NCBI GenBank assembly: GCA_017889585.1
Contig: JAGFZX010000008.1
Span: 62,001-126,000, forward strand
Reading direction: 5' to 3'
DNA: 64,000 nt
DNA from: Bacillota bacterium
GTDB taxonomy: Bacteria; Bacillota; Negativicutes; DSM-13327
Positions 7,448 to 15,414 of this stretch are shown one piece after another. Under the pieces are notes generated by a model that saw nothing but the letters and a program-made list of their open reading frames with translations, was not told the origin of the DNA and searched no databases. Position 1 is the first letter of the stretch. Every line of letters starts with the position of its first letter. The position numbers and the translations under genes are program-made.

Positions 7448-7476
7448 ATTATAGCAGTATTTAAAAGCCATGTCAA
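7448..7476 (-). promoter_or_regulatory. Consensus sigma-A promoter of amtB-glnK
   Basis: On the minus strand TTGACA (7476-7471), a 17-bp spacer and TATAAT (7453-7448) match the housekeeping consensus exactly. Transcription would begin near 7441. Confidence 0.85.
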
Positions 7477-7492
7477 GAGTAAATGAAGCAGT

Positions 7493-7630
7493 GAACCAAA
7501 ATCTTTATTAAAAGATTTTTCGTGAGTCGCTTCGTTAGCGCCGGAGTGCTAACATCATTAATCTGAACCAAAATCTTTATCAAAAGATTTTTCGTAAGCC
7601 TCGACCTTAGCATCAAAATGCTAACATTAC
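7493..7630. repeat. Two tandem copies of dispersed repeat family R1
   Basis: Copy a (7493-7560) and copy b (7565-7630) both start GAACCAAAATCTTTAT, contain an AATCTTT/AAAGATT hairpin, and end with a GTTAGC-like/GTGCTAAC hairpin or its decayed form. A third copy lies at 34172-34236. There is no coding content. The copies fill the space between the amtB promoter and the gene at 7718. Confidence 0.8.
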
Positions 7631-7717
7631 TAATACACTATATAATTGGATTAATATAGTATATAATAAGTTTTGGCTTGTTAGTTTCTTATAAAAATGA
7701 TGAAAAGGAGCTAAATA

Positions 7718-9112
7718 ATGAACAATAAATATGATGTAGCTATTATTGGTGGAGGGCCCTCGGCGATTTATGCTGCTTATGAATTGGTATCTAATAATCC
7801 TACTATTCGTGTTGTTATGGTAGAAGAGGGGCATGATATTTATCATCGTCAATGCCCTATTGCGACGAAGAAAGTTACTCATTGTATCAATTGTAAAATC
7901 TGTGATATTATGCGGGGGTTCGGCGGAGCTGGAGCTTTTTCCGATGGAAAATATAACTTTACTAGTGAATTTGGTGGCTGGTTAAATGAATATATTTCTG
8001 ATAAGCAAGTGGAAGAACTGATTGATTATGTAGATTCCATCAATCTGAGTTATGGAGCACCAACCGAGTTTTTTACAACTAAAAATAGCAGTATTCGTAA
8101 AACCGCGCTAGAGTTTGATTTACATCTCTTACAGGCGAAAGTTCGGCACTTAGGTACAGAGAATAATTTACAGATTCTTAAATGTATTTATGAATTTTTA
8201 AAAGATAAAATCACCATTTTATTCGGTAAACATGTGGAAGAATTTAAAAAACAAGATAAGAGTTTTGTATTATCCTTAAAAAACAGTGTTGAACTAATTG
8301 AGTGTGACTATTTGATCGCAGCCCCTGGCCGCTCAGGGTCTGAGTGGTTTTCTGACAAATGTCGTAAGCTTGGTCTTGAAATGATTAGCAATCAGGTAGA
8401 TGTTGGGGTTCGGGTCGAAATTCCGGCAGAGATTTTTCAACATATTACTGATGAAGTATATGAAGCCAAATTAGTGTATCGTACTAAAAGATATGGGGAT
8501 TTAGTACGTACTTTCTGCATGAATCCAAAAGGTTATGTTGTGTCTGAGAATACGGATGGCATTATTACTGTGAATGGCCATAGCTACCGTGATGAAAAAC
8601 TGCATAGTAAGAATACTAATTTTGCACTACTGGTGAGCAATAAGTTTACCGAACCCTTTAATGAGCCTCAGCAGTATGGTAAACGTATTGCTTCATTTTC
8701 CAATATGTTAGGTGGTGGAGTACTCGTGCAACGGTTTGGGGATTTGATTAAAGGGCGCAGAACCAACGAACATCGCTTAGCACAAAGTTTTACCAAACCT
8801 ACTTTGGCCGCTACGCCTGGAGATCTAAGTTTGGTTCTGCCCAAACGACATTTGGATAACTTGATTGAAATGATTTATGCTTTGGACAAAATTGCTCCAG
8901 GGATGGCGAATGATGATACACTATTGTATGGCGTAGAAGTAAAATTTTATAGTTCACGTTTAAAACTATCAGCCGAGCTAGAAACTGAGATTCCCAATAT
9001 GTTTGGTATTGGAGATGGTGCTGGTGTAACCCGGGGCTTATCACAAGCGAGCGCTAGTGGCGTCCATGTAGCTAGAATTATTCAAAACAGAATTGACAAT
9101 AACTCGATTTAA
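7718..9112 (+). CDS. FAD-dependent dehydrogenase (COG2509-like)
   Basis: 464 residues. The N-terminal FAD-binding motif is VAIIGGGPSAIYAAYEL. It is followed by a Cys cluster (CPIATKK...CINCKICDIMRG) and GFGGAGAFSDGK, both hallmarks of the uncharacterised COG2509 dehydrogenases. The C-terminal FAD-contacting segment reads MFGIGDGAGVTRGLSQASASG. The four closely spaced Cys could bind an Fe-S cluster or metal; this is inference. The substrate is unknown. AAAGGAG precedes ATG 7718. It is a single-gene unit ending in a strong terminator. Confidence 0.85.
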   Translation: MNNKYDVAIIGGGPSAIYAAYELVSNNPTIRVVMVEEGHDIYHRQCPIATKKVTHCINCKICDIMRGFGGAGAFSDGKYNFTSEFGGWLNEYISDKQVEELIDYVDSINLSYGAPTEFFTTKNSSIRKTALEFDLHLLQAKVRHLGTENNLQILKCIYEFLKDKITILFGKHVEEFKKQDKSFVLSLKNSVELIECDYLIAAPGRSGSEWFSDKCRKLGLEMISNQVDVGVRVEIPAEIFQHITDEVYEAKLVYRTKRYGDLVRTFCMNPKGYVVSENTDGIITVNGHSYRDEKLHSKNTNFALLVSNKFTEPFNEPQQYGKRIASFSNMLGGGVLVQRFGDLIKGRRTNEHRLAQSFTKPTLAATPGDLSLVLPKRHLDNLIEMIYALDKIAPGMANDDTLLYGVEVKFYSSRLKLSAELETEIPNMFGIGDGAGVTRGLSQASASGVHVARIIQNRIDNNSI

Positions 9113-9162
9113 AATAATTAGGGGATTCCCACTACGTATTGCGGGAATTCCCTAATTATTTT
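9111..9162 (+). terminator. Intrinsic terminator (20-bp stem)
   Basis: AAAATAATTAGGGGATTCCC (9111-9130) pairs along its whole length with 9143-9162 (one G-U). It overlaps the stop codon of the upstream gene. Confidence 0.8.
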
Positions 9163-9344
9163 AAGGGAGGCTTATTTATTCACTATAATAAATTGAAAAG
9201 AGGAACAATTATTATTATAAAAAGCTATGAGTGAAATAGTTTTTAGCTATAGCGAGAAAATAAGCAACATCAGGATTAGCTGCGAAAAACAGTGAAAAAT
9301 GGAGAATTTTAAGGTTTTATGCAGATGCCTTTCCTATCAAGATA

Positions 9345-9389
9345 TGTTATTCTTATAACTAATGATCAGGATATGTGATTCTTATCACT
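9345..9389 (+). promoter_or_regulatory. Two tandem CRP/FNR-type sites upstream of ndh
   Basis: Two copies share the core TTCTTA: TGTTA-TTCTTA-TAACT (9345-9360) and TGTGA-TTCTTA-TCACT (9374-9389). Each is an inverted repeat (GTTAT/ATAAC and GTGAT/ATCAC), resembling TGTGA-N6-TCACA. Their centres are 29 bp apart and the second lies 24 bp before the start codon. The regulator is unknown. Confidence 0.5.
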
Positions 9390-9413
9390 AACAGAAATGG
9401 AGGAATATAAATT

Positions 9414-10667
9414 ATGGAAAATAAAACAAAAGCATCACCTCATGTTGTGGTTGTCGGTGGTGGATTTGGTGGAATACGTGCATCATTAGCATTGGCCAAG
9501 CTAGGGGTAAAAATTACGCTGGTAGATCGGTATAATTATCATCTATTCCAGCCCTTGCTTTATCAGGTTGCGACTGCAGGCCTATCTGTCGATGATATTG
9601 CTTATCCTATACGGGCGATTGTTAAGCAAAAGAAAAATATAGATTTTCGCTTGGCTGAAGTTACAGGTGTTGATTTTGGGAGCAAAACTGTGACTATGAA
9701 TACAGGTACGATTGGCTATGATTATCTGGTGGTAGCAGCAGGCGGTATGACTAATTATTTTGGTATGGAATCAGTGGAGAAACATAGTTTCGGTATGAAA
9801 ACATTGGATGAATCTGTTATTATTCGTAATCATATCTTATCCATGTTTGAATTGGCGGCTCATGAAAAGGATGCTGACAAACGCCGAGCACTCTTGACCT
9901 TCGTTATTGTCGGCGGTGGACCTACTGGTGTAGAATCGGCAGGTGCTCTTGCGGAATTGGCTTATCATGTACTCACCAAAGAATATCATCACGTTAATTT
10001 TAAAGAAGTGCGTATTGTGCTTGTTGAGGCCTCAGATAAATTACTGGCTGCTATGCCAGAAAGCTTGCGTGAAGTTACTGTTGAGACATTAATCAATAAG
10101 CGCGTAGAAGTGCGGATGTGTATACAGGTAACAGATTATGATGGTGAACGACTCACTCTTAAAGGCGGCGAAGTGATTCCGACAAATACGGTTGTTTGGG
10201 CAGCAGGTGCACGAGCCATTCATTTGATTGATAAATTGGGTGTGGAGCAGGCCAGCATGCGACGGGCTGTCGTCAATGAGCATTTGCAAATACCCAATCA
10301 CTCTGAAGTCTTTGTGATTGGTGATGCGGCACATTTTATGCAAGATGAGCGCCCACTACCGATGATTGCGCCAGTGGCTATACAACAAGCTGATATAGTT
10401 GCCAAGAATATAGGTAACTTAATTAAGGGGAAGGAACTCAAGAAGTTTGTTTATAAAGATGTGGGTAGTATGGCGACGATTGGGCGTAATGCTGCAGTAG
10501 TGCATATGGGTAGCTTTAAGACACATGGTTTTTTTGCGTGGGCTATATGGTGTTTCGTGCATATCTTACGTTTAATTGACTTCCGCAACCGCGCAGTGGT
10601 ATTCTCAAAATGGGTATGGGATTATCTAGTATATGAACGGGTAGTACGGATCATTACTCGTAAATAA
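9414..10667 (+). CDS. ndh: Type II NADH dehydrogenase (NDH-2)
   Basis: 417 residues with two Rossmann motifs, VVVGGGFGGIRASLALAKLG (FAD) and VIVGGGPTGVESAGALAEL (NADH). It also has the NDH-2 sequences YNYHLFQPLLYQVATAGL and GDAAHF, and an amphipathic C-terminal region (FAWAIWCFVHILRLIDFRNR) that anchors the enzyme to the membrane. It oxidises NADH and reduces quinone without pumping protons. ATG 9414 follows GGAGG. Paired CRP/FNR-like sites upstream suggest control by oxygen, redox or nitrogen oxides. It ends at a terminator shared with the convergent HD-GYP gene. Confidence 0.93.
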   Translation: MENKTKASPHVVVVGGGFGGIRASLALAKLGVKITLVDRYNYHLFQPLLYQVATAGLSVDDIAYPIRAIVKQKKNIDFRLAEVTGVDFGSKTVTMNTGTIGYDYLVVAAGGMTNYFGMESVEKHSFGMKTLDESVIIRNHILSMFELAAHEKDADKRRALLTFVIVGGGPTGVESAGALAELAYHVLTKEYHHVNFKEVRIVLVEASDKLLAAMPESLREVTVETLINKRVEVRMCIQVTDYDGERLTLKGGEVIPTNTVVWAAGARAIHLIDKLGVEQASMRRAVVNEHLQIPNHSEVFVIGDAAHFMQDERPLPMIAPVAIQQADIVAKNIGNLIKGKELKKFVYKDVGSMATIGRNAAVVHMGSFKTHGFFAWAIWCFVHILRLIDFRNRAVVFSKWVWDYLVYERVVRIITRK

Positions 10668-10714
10668 AAAAAGTCGCAGCAGACAGGGGAAAAACTGTTT
10701 GCTGCGACTTTTTT
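10666..10714. terminator. Bidirectional intrinsic terminator
   Basis: AAAAAAGTCGCAGCA... (from 10666) pairs with ...TGCTGCGACTTTTTTT (to 10714), the extended stem including CAGACAG/CTGTTTG. It serves the convergent ndh and HD-GYP genes. Confidence 0.9.
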
Positions 10715-10718
10715 TATT

Positions 10719-11774
10719 CTAGCCTGTTATATAGGATGGAGTGGACATATGGCTAATGGTAATATTTTTTGATGTAGAAAGATCAATAAGCTGTTTATCT
10801 GTAGTTTGTACAATGGGAGAATTGGAGCCTGATGGGGGGAAGTAAAAAACTTCCGCTTGCCGACCATCGCTTAATATGACATTACTGTGTAAGAGGGAAG
10901 CACGAATTTGCCCAATAAATAATTGGCAAATTTGATTATCTACCTTGCCGAACATATCGTTGGATAATACATTGAGGGCGGCAAAGGGATTGCAATGGTC
11001 ATGTTTATATGTTTCAGAGTGGAAAATATCAGCTATTGTAATAATCTTGGCATAAGGATGAATTTTACTGCCGTGGGCGCCCATTGGAAAACCAGTGCCG
11101 TCCAGAAATTCATGATGTTGTAGTACGCCGAGCATGACTTCTTCAGGAATACCTTTTACATTTCGGAGTAGTTGCCCACCATTAATCACATGACCGTAGG
11201 GTTCATGGCTACCTGTTTTGCTAATAACCATTTTGCCGATATCATGTAGTAGACCGCCCAAAGTCAGTGTTTGTAGTTCGGGTTCACTAAGTTTGATTTC
11301 ACGGCCTATTAAGCCACAGATGTAAGCCACCATGACATTGTGACGACTTACTTCATTAGCTAAGTGATGATCGCTGATGAGTAGATAATCCATAATGGCC
11401 GGTCCGGTTGTAAGGATGGATGAATAGACGATGAAACTAGTGTCTTTAAGTTCCAGAATAGGCACTTTGTTTTGGTTGCGTACAAAATCAAATGAGTTTG
11501 CTACGGTCGTTACGATGGCATTATATTCCTGAAAGAACTTTGCACATTCAGCAGAAATATCCGCAGAATAAGAGGAAGTGAATTGTACATCCTCCAAGAT
11601 ATCCTGTGGACTATCATCGGCATCAATATGTACATAATTTATATCCCACATGCTCAGCAGTGCGATTGTTCGAGCAGTTATTATTCCACCTCGACCTAAG
11701 AGTGTTTTGCCGTCAGGAGTGATGACGGCATGACTAAGGATGAGTCCAGGGATCAGATCTTTGACTGCGGTCAT
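10719..11774 (-). CDS. HD-GYP domain phosphodiesterase
   Basis: 351 residues. The N-terminal 100 or so have a beta-rich domain starting DLIPGLILSHAVITPDGK. The HD-GYP domain follows, with GGLLHDIGKM (metal-binding HD), HHEFLDGTGFP and IADIFHSETY. The signature GYP is GFP here, which occurs in active family members. Such proteins hydrolyse c-di-GMP (or cGAMP) in the cytoplasm. No receiver or sensor domain is evident. A receiver-GGDEF cyclase encoded at 23209 could supply the substrate. SD is present before ATG. Confidence 0.88.
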   Translation of the reverse strand: MTAVKDLIPGLILSHAVITPDGKTLLGRGGIITARTIALLSMWDINYVHIDADDSPQDILEDVQFTSSYSADISAECAKFFQEYNAIVTTVANSFDFVRNQNKVPILELKDTSFIVYSSILTTGPAIMDYLLISDHHLANEVSRHNVMVAYICGLIGREIKLSEPELQTLTLGGLLHDIGKMVISKTGSHEPYGHVINGGQLLRNVKGIPEEVMLGVLQHHEFLDGTGFPMGAHGSKIHPYAKIITIADIFHSETYKHDHCNPFAALNVLSNDMFGKVDNQICQLFIGQIRASLLHSNVILSDGRQAEVFYFPPSGSNSPIVQTTDKQLIDLSTSKNITISHMSTPSYITG

Positions 11775-11957
11775 TATGGTAGCTATAATAATCAGCTCCT
11801 CTAATTGATATGGGAAACGATAATAAATATATTCATCTGATTCAACAGTTATTTTACCTTTAGGCTGTAACCGTTTATAATAGAGGTCGGAAGTTAAACA
11901 TATAATAAAGGATATTTCAAAATACTCTGATACTATTGTAACATGGAGGTAAAAATC

Positions 11958-12710
11958 TTGATATATTTTATCAAATTTTTATATAGTACGTTTTTATTTC
12001 CCCCTGGTAGTATTATTATTGCTTTACTATTACTGTGCTTTTATCTATATCGCCGGCATTACAGTTCGGCAAAAATAGTACTAGTTTTAACATTTGTTTT
12101 CTATTTATCCACTATTTCATTGGTTGGTGATCAGTTGATTAGATCTTTAGAAGGTCGATATCAGCCACCAAGTGATACACATGGTGATGTGATTGTCATG
12201 CTGGGTGGAGGAGCCACTCTAGATACTCCGAATGTGTATGGTCTTGGACATTTATCAGGCTTTGCAGCGAATCGTTTGCTGACTTGTGCTCAATTATATC
12301 ACAGTCTTAATCTTCCAATTTTGGTATCAGGGGGCAAGGTGCTAGAGACTACAGGCTCTGAAGCTGACATTGGGAAAGTGATTTTGATAGGGCTCGGCGT
12401 TCCGGCAGATAAGATCATTGTTGAAAACCAAAGTTTGAACACAACAGAGAATGCTAAATTTACTAAAAAATTACTGGAGGAGTATGGTTTCTCTCAGCCC
12501 ATCTTGGTCACATCTGCTTTTCATATGGAGAGGTCAGTATTGCAGTTTAAAAAAGTTAATTTGTCAGTCATTCCATATCCAACAGATTATCAGACCAACC
12601 TGCAAAGTAAGTTTCAGCCACATCAATTGTGGCCGTCGGCCAGTGCATTGCTCAATGTTAGTTTGGCTTTAAAGGAATATGTGGGGATTTTAGCAGTTAA
12701 GTGGTATTAA
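11958..12710 (+). CDS. DUF218 (YdcF/ElyC-like) membrane protein
   Basis: About 250 residues. Two N-terminal membrane helices (FPPGSIIIALLLLCFYLY and IVLVLTFVFYLSTISLVGD) precede a DUF218 domain with DVIVMLGGGA, GLGVPADKIIVENQSLNTTENA and ILVTSAFHMERSV. Related proteins (ElyC, SanA) affect cell-envelope precursor metabolism. GGAGGT (11945-11950) overlaps an upstream in-frame ATG (11943) and lies 7 nt before TTG 11958, so TTG is the more likely start. No partner gene is evident. Confidence 0.85.
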   Translation: MIYFIKFLYSTFLFPPGSIIIALLLLCFYLYRRHYSSAKIVLVLTFVFYLSTISLVGDQLIRSLEGRYQPPSDTHGDVIVMLGGGATLDTPNVYGLGHLSGFAANRLLTCAQLYHSLNLPILVSGGKVLETTGSEADIGKVILIGLGVPADKIIVENQSLNTTENAKFTKKLLEEYGFSQPILVTSAFHMERSVLQFKKVNLSVIPYPTDYQTNLQSKFQPHQLWPSASALLNVSLALKEYVGILAVKWY

Positions 12711-12748
12711 AAAATGGTGTCCGGAGACCGCAGTATCCTTTAATTTGC

Positions 12749-12780
12749 TGTAGACATTGTCTACACAAGACTGTTACAAT
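12749..12780 (+). promoter_or_regulatory. Perfect 17-nt palindrome overlapping a promoter
   Basis: TGTAGACA-T-TGTCTACA (12749-12765) is a perfect palindrome. Its TAGACA can serve as -35 for TACAAT (12775-12780) with an 18-bp spacer. A dimeric regulator bound here would block or modulate transcription of the radical SAM gene at 12837. Confidence 0.55.
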
Positions 12781-12836
12781 AATGCAAGAGACAAAGGGGA
12801 TATTGTGAAAAATTTATTAAGAAAAGAAGTGAAGAC

Positions 12837-14006
12837 ATGATTGGTGTAAGCAAACTGCTTTGTGATACAGACAACTTCGGGGATAGCCTTCGTTATTCCA
12901 AAGGTGTTCACGGTCAGCGTCATGGTGCTGCCGCTGGTATGGGGCCAGTAGTTTCCTGGAATATTACTAGAACCTGCAATTTAAAATGTGTGCATTGCTA
13001 TTCTGATTCAGATGGGAAAAAATATGATGGCGAGCTAACAACAGCTGAGGCTAAAAAGTTTATTGATGACTGCGCTGACTTCAAAGTACCTGTACTGTTA
13101 TTGTCAGGGGGGGAACCCTTGATTCGTCCTGATGTTTTTGAATTGGTTGAATATGCAAGCAGACATGGCATTCGGGCGACCTTCTCGACAAATGGTACAT
13201 TGATTAATAAAGAAATAGCAAAAGATATCAAAGCCTTAAATGTAGGCTATGTGGGGATCAGCCTTGATGGTTTAGGCGAAGCTAATGACAAGTTTCGTGG
13301 ACAGCCAGGGGCTTTTGACAAGGCGCTGCAGGGTATCCGCAATTGTCTGGAAATTGGACAACGAGTTGGACTGCGCTTTACGATTAACCGCTATAATTTT
13401 CATGACCTTGAAGATATCTTCCGGCTTATTAAAGAGGAGCAAATTCCACGGGTATGTTTTTATCATTTGGTATACTCAGGCAGAGCTTCAGAAATGATGC
13501 AACATGATGTTAACCATGAGGAATCTCGTGAGGCTATGGATCTGATTATTCGCAAGGCCCAAGAATTTGGTGATAAGTGTGAAATTCTAACAGTTGATAA
13601 TCATGCTGATATTGTATATCTGTACTTACAATCTTTGAAAAAAGATCCTGTTCGTGCAGAGAAAATATGGGAGCTCATGATGCGCAATGGCGGTAATCGT
13701 TCAGGGATTGCTTTTGCCAATGTTGATCCTTTAGGTAATGTTCATTCAGATCAGTTTACACAAAATTATACCTTTGGTAATGTTCGTGATAGAGCCTTTG
13801 GTGATATCTGGAGAGATGAATCAAATCCCATATTGGCCGGCCTGAAAGACCGTAAAAGACTCCTCAAAGGTCGTTGCGGCAAATGTAAATGGCTGAATGT
13901 TTGTAATGGCAATTTCCGCGCCCGAGCAGAAGCCACCACTGGTGACTTCTGGGAATCAGACCCAGCTTGTTATTTGACAGATGAAGAGATAGGGATTGTA
14001 AAATGA
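12837..14006 (+). CDS. NirJ1/AhbC-like radical SAM protein of alternative heme synthesis
   Basis: 389 residues. The N-terminus MIGVSKLLCDTDNFGDSLRY is the distinctive opening of NirJ1/AhbC proteins. The radical SAM motif CNLKCVHC (Cys47, 51, 54), LSGGEP and the C-terminal auxiliary-cluster cysteines (GRCGKCKWLNVC, then a final Cys) are all present. Relatives act on siroheme derivatives, removing acetate side chains in the siroheme-to-heme (Ahb) or heme d1 route. No other nir/ahb gene lies in the window, so the gene is isolated here and the exact reaction is uncertain. An operator-like palindrome sits upstream. Confidence 0.75.
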   Translation: MIGVSKLLCDTDNFGDSLRYSKGVHGQRHGAAAGMGPVVSWNITRTCNLKCVHCYSDSDGKKYDGELTTAEAKKFIDDCADFKVPVLLLSGGEPLIRPDVFELVEYASRHGIRATFSTNGTLINKEIAKDIKALNVGYVGISLDGLGEANDKFRGQPGAFDKALQGIRNCLEIGQRVGLRFTINRYNFHDLEDIFRLIKEEQIPRVCFYHLVYSGRASEMMQHDVNHEESREAMDLIIRKAQEFGDKCEILTVDNHADIVYLYLQSLKKDPVRAEKIWELMMRNGGNRSGIAFANVDPLGNVHSDQFTQNYTFGNVRDRAFGDIWRDESNPILAGLKDRKRLLKGRCGKCKWLNVCNGNFRARAEATTGDFWESDPACYLTDEEIGIVK

Positions 14007-14039
14007 AAAAACGACTTAGCTGCGGCTAAGTCGTTTTTT
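14006..14039 (+). terminator. Intrinsic terminator
   Basis: AAAAAACGACTTAGC (14006-14020), a 4-nt loop and GCTAAGTCGTTTTTT (14025-14039), starting at the stop codon of the radical SAM gene. Confidence 0.9.
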
Positions 14040-14180
14040 ACTCATTTTAAATGCGGGTTTGGACTGGGCAGGCAAGAACAAGAGTGTTTTTGTTGGCTTT
14101 ATAAAAGAGTGAACCCCAAGATTCCTGCCAACCGTTCCAAACCTTTTTTTACTGTCGCTTCGCGCTATTAATCCATGAAC

Positions 14181-15155
14181 TCAAGTGATAAGCGCAAAGG
14201 CGAGTTTTCCTTCAACCTCAACAATCCAGAGCTGATTTTTGTTGTATAAACAGAGCAGGTGAGCCATGGCCTCTCCTGTGGCAAACCATTTCTGGGGTAA
14301 AGGGAATTCATCCCAAGATCCGGTGAAATCCCATGTCATCAGGGTAGCGACTTGGTAGGCGTTTGCCGTTCCGTTCTTTAAAAGGCATAAGACTTCATTA
14401 AGCCTGTTGTCATGATGTTTTTTCAATTCATAGATTCTTCTATGGACATCGACCATAATTCGCCGATGGCCCGGTAGTGCTAGACGAATATCCAGTCGTT
14501 CAATTTTCTCGAGGCTTCTCAAATAATTGCCCAGGGGATCTGTAATCCCTAACTCACTGATATTAGAACTAATGTTATCCAGAATGTGGTCCCCGCATAG
14601 TAATATCTTGTGATTAGGCTCATAAAGACATACATGTCCCGGGGTATGCCCGGGGGTTTCTATACAATGAAAGCGGTAGCTGCCAATATTCAGAATGTAG
14701 CCATCCTTGACAAAGCTGAAAACATGATCCCGATCCGGGTTGTAGTTACAGCCAGGATGTTTGCTAATTACCTCATCAATATCTTGTTGCGGAAATCCAT
14801 GCAAACCAAATAAAATCTTCAGTTCCGACCAATAGGATACGGTATGAGTGGCATTAAGGATATAAGCGTCCAGTTCGCCGCAGTATATCACCGAATTTTC
14901 GGTGGCTACAGCCGATATAAGACCGCTATGATCAGGGTGTAAATGAGTAAGAAAGATATCTGTTTGCGCTAAATTAACGCCTAGTGTTTTTAGGCTCTCC
15001 AACAATGCTACTTTGGATTCTTCCATATTAAATCCGGTATCAATGAGCAGATTGCGTTTCTGCCCCTTGATAAGATAGGCATTTAAAACCTTGAGGGGAT
15101 TTCTAGGCAAGGGGACTTCTATCCGATAAAAATCAGGCAGAATTTTTTCGATCAT
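14181..15155 (-). CDS. MBL-fold metallo-hydrolase
   Basis: 324 residues with an intact metal site: THLHPDHSG (His71, His73, Asp75, His76), ETPGHTPGHVCLY, CGDHILD and ALPGHRR. It has the length and C-terminal extension of the glyoxalase-II/RNase-Z-like hydrolases with a winged-helix tail (LLKNGTANAYQVATLMTW...). The substrate is unknown; hydrolysis of thioesters, lactones or phosphodiesters is all possible in this family. It has its own SD (GGGGGTAA) and no obvious partner, and converges on the radical SAM gene. Confidence 0.8.
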   Translation of the reverse strand: MIEKILPDFYRIEVPLPRNPLKVLNAYLIKGQKRNLLIDTGFNMEESKVALLESLKTLGVNLAQTDIFLTHLHPDHSGLISAVATENSVIYCGELDAYILNATHTVSYWSELKILFGLHGFPQQDIDEVISKHPGCNYNPDRDHVFSFVKDGYILNIGSYRFHCIETPGHTPGHVCLYEPNHKILLCGDHILDNISSNISELGITDPLGNYLRSLEKIERLDIRLALPGHRRIMVDVHRRIYELKKHHDNRLNEVLCLLKNGTANAYQVATLMTWDFTGSWDEFPLPQKWFATGEAMAHLLCLYNKNQLWIVEVEGKLAFALIT

Positions 15156-15326
15156 TTTTAAATTACCCCCACTCTAATCTAATTCCTACATTCTCAATTA
15201 TACCTGAGATTATACGTGAAAAAATAATTGTCTCTCAGATCATTGGGATTTACCATATATTGGAGTTGGCTGCAACATGATTTTACCATTAAACCTAAAT
15301 TGGATCAAATGAAATTTATATGGTTG

Positions 15327-15357
15327 GGTAAAGCCTCAAGACTCATGAGGTTTTACC
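15327..15357 (-). terminator. Candidate terminator of the MATE gene
   Basis: GGTAAAGCCTCA (15327-15338) pairs with TGAGGTTTTACC (15346-15357) with one G-U. It lies 58 nt beyond the stop of the minus-strand MATE gene but lacks a long U-tract. Confidence 0.4.
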
Positions 15358-15414
15358 ATTTGTACAATTATAGTTCATTTGTTTAGAGTTTACTGTATCT
15401 TGTTTAATAAGCAT

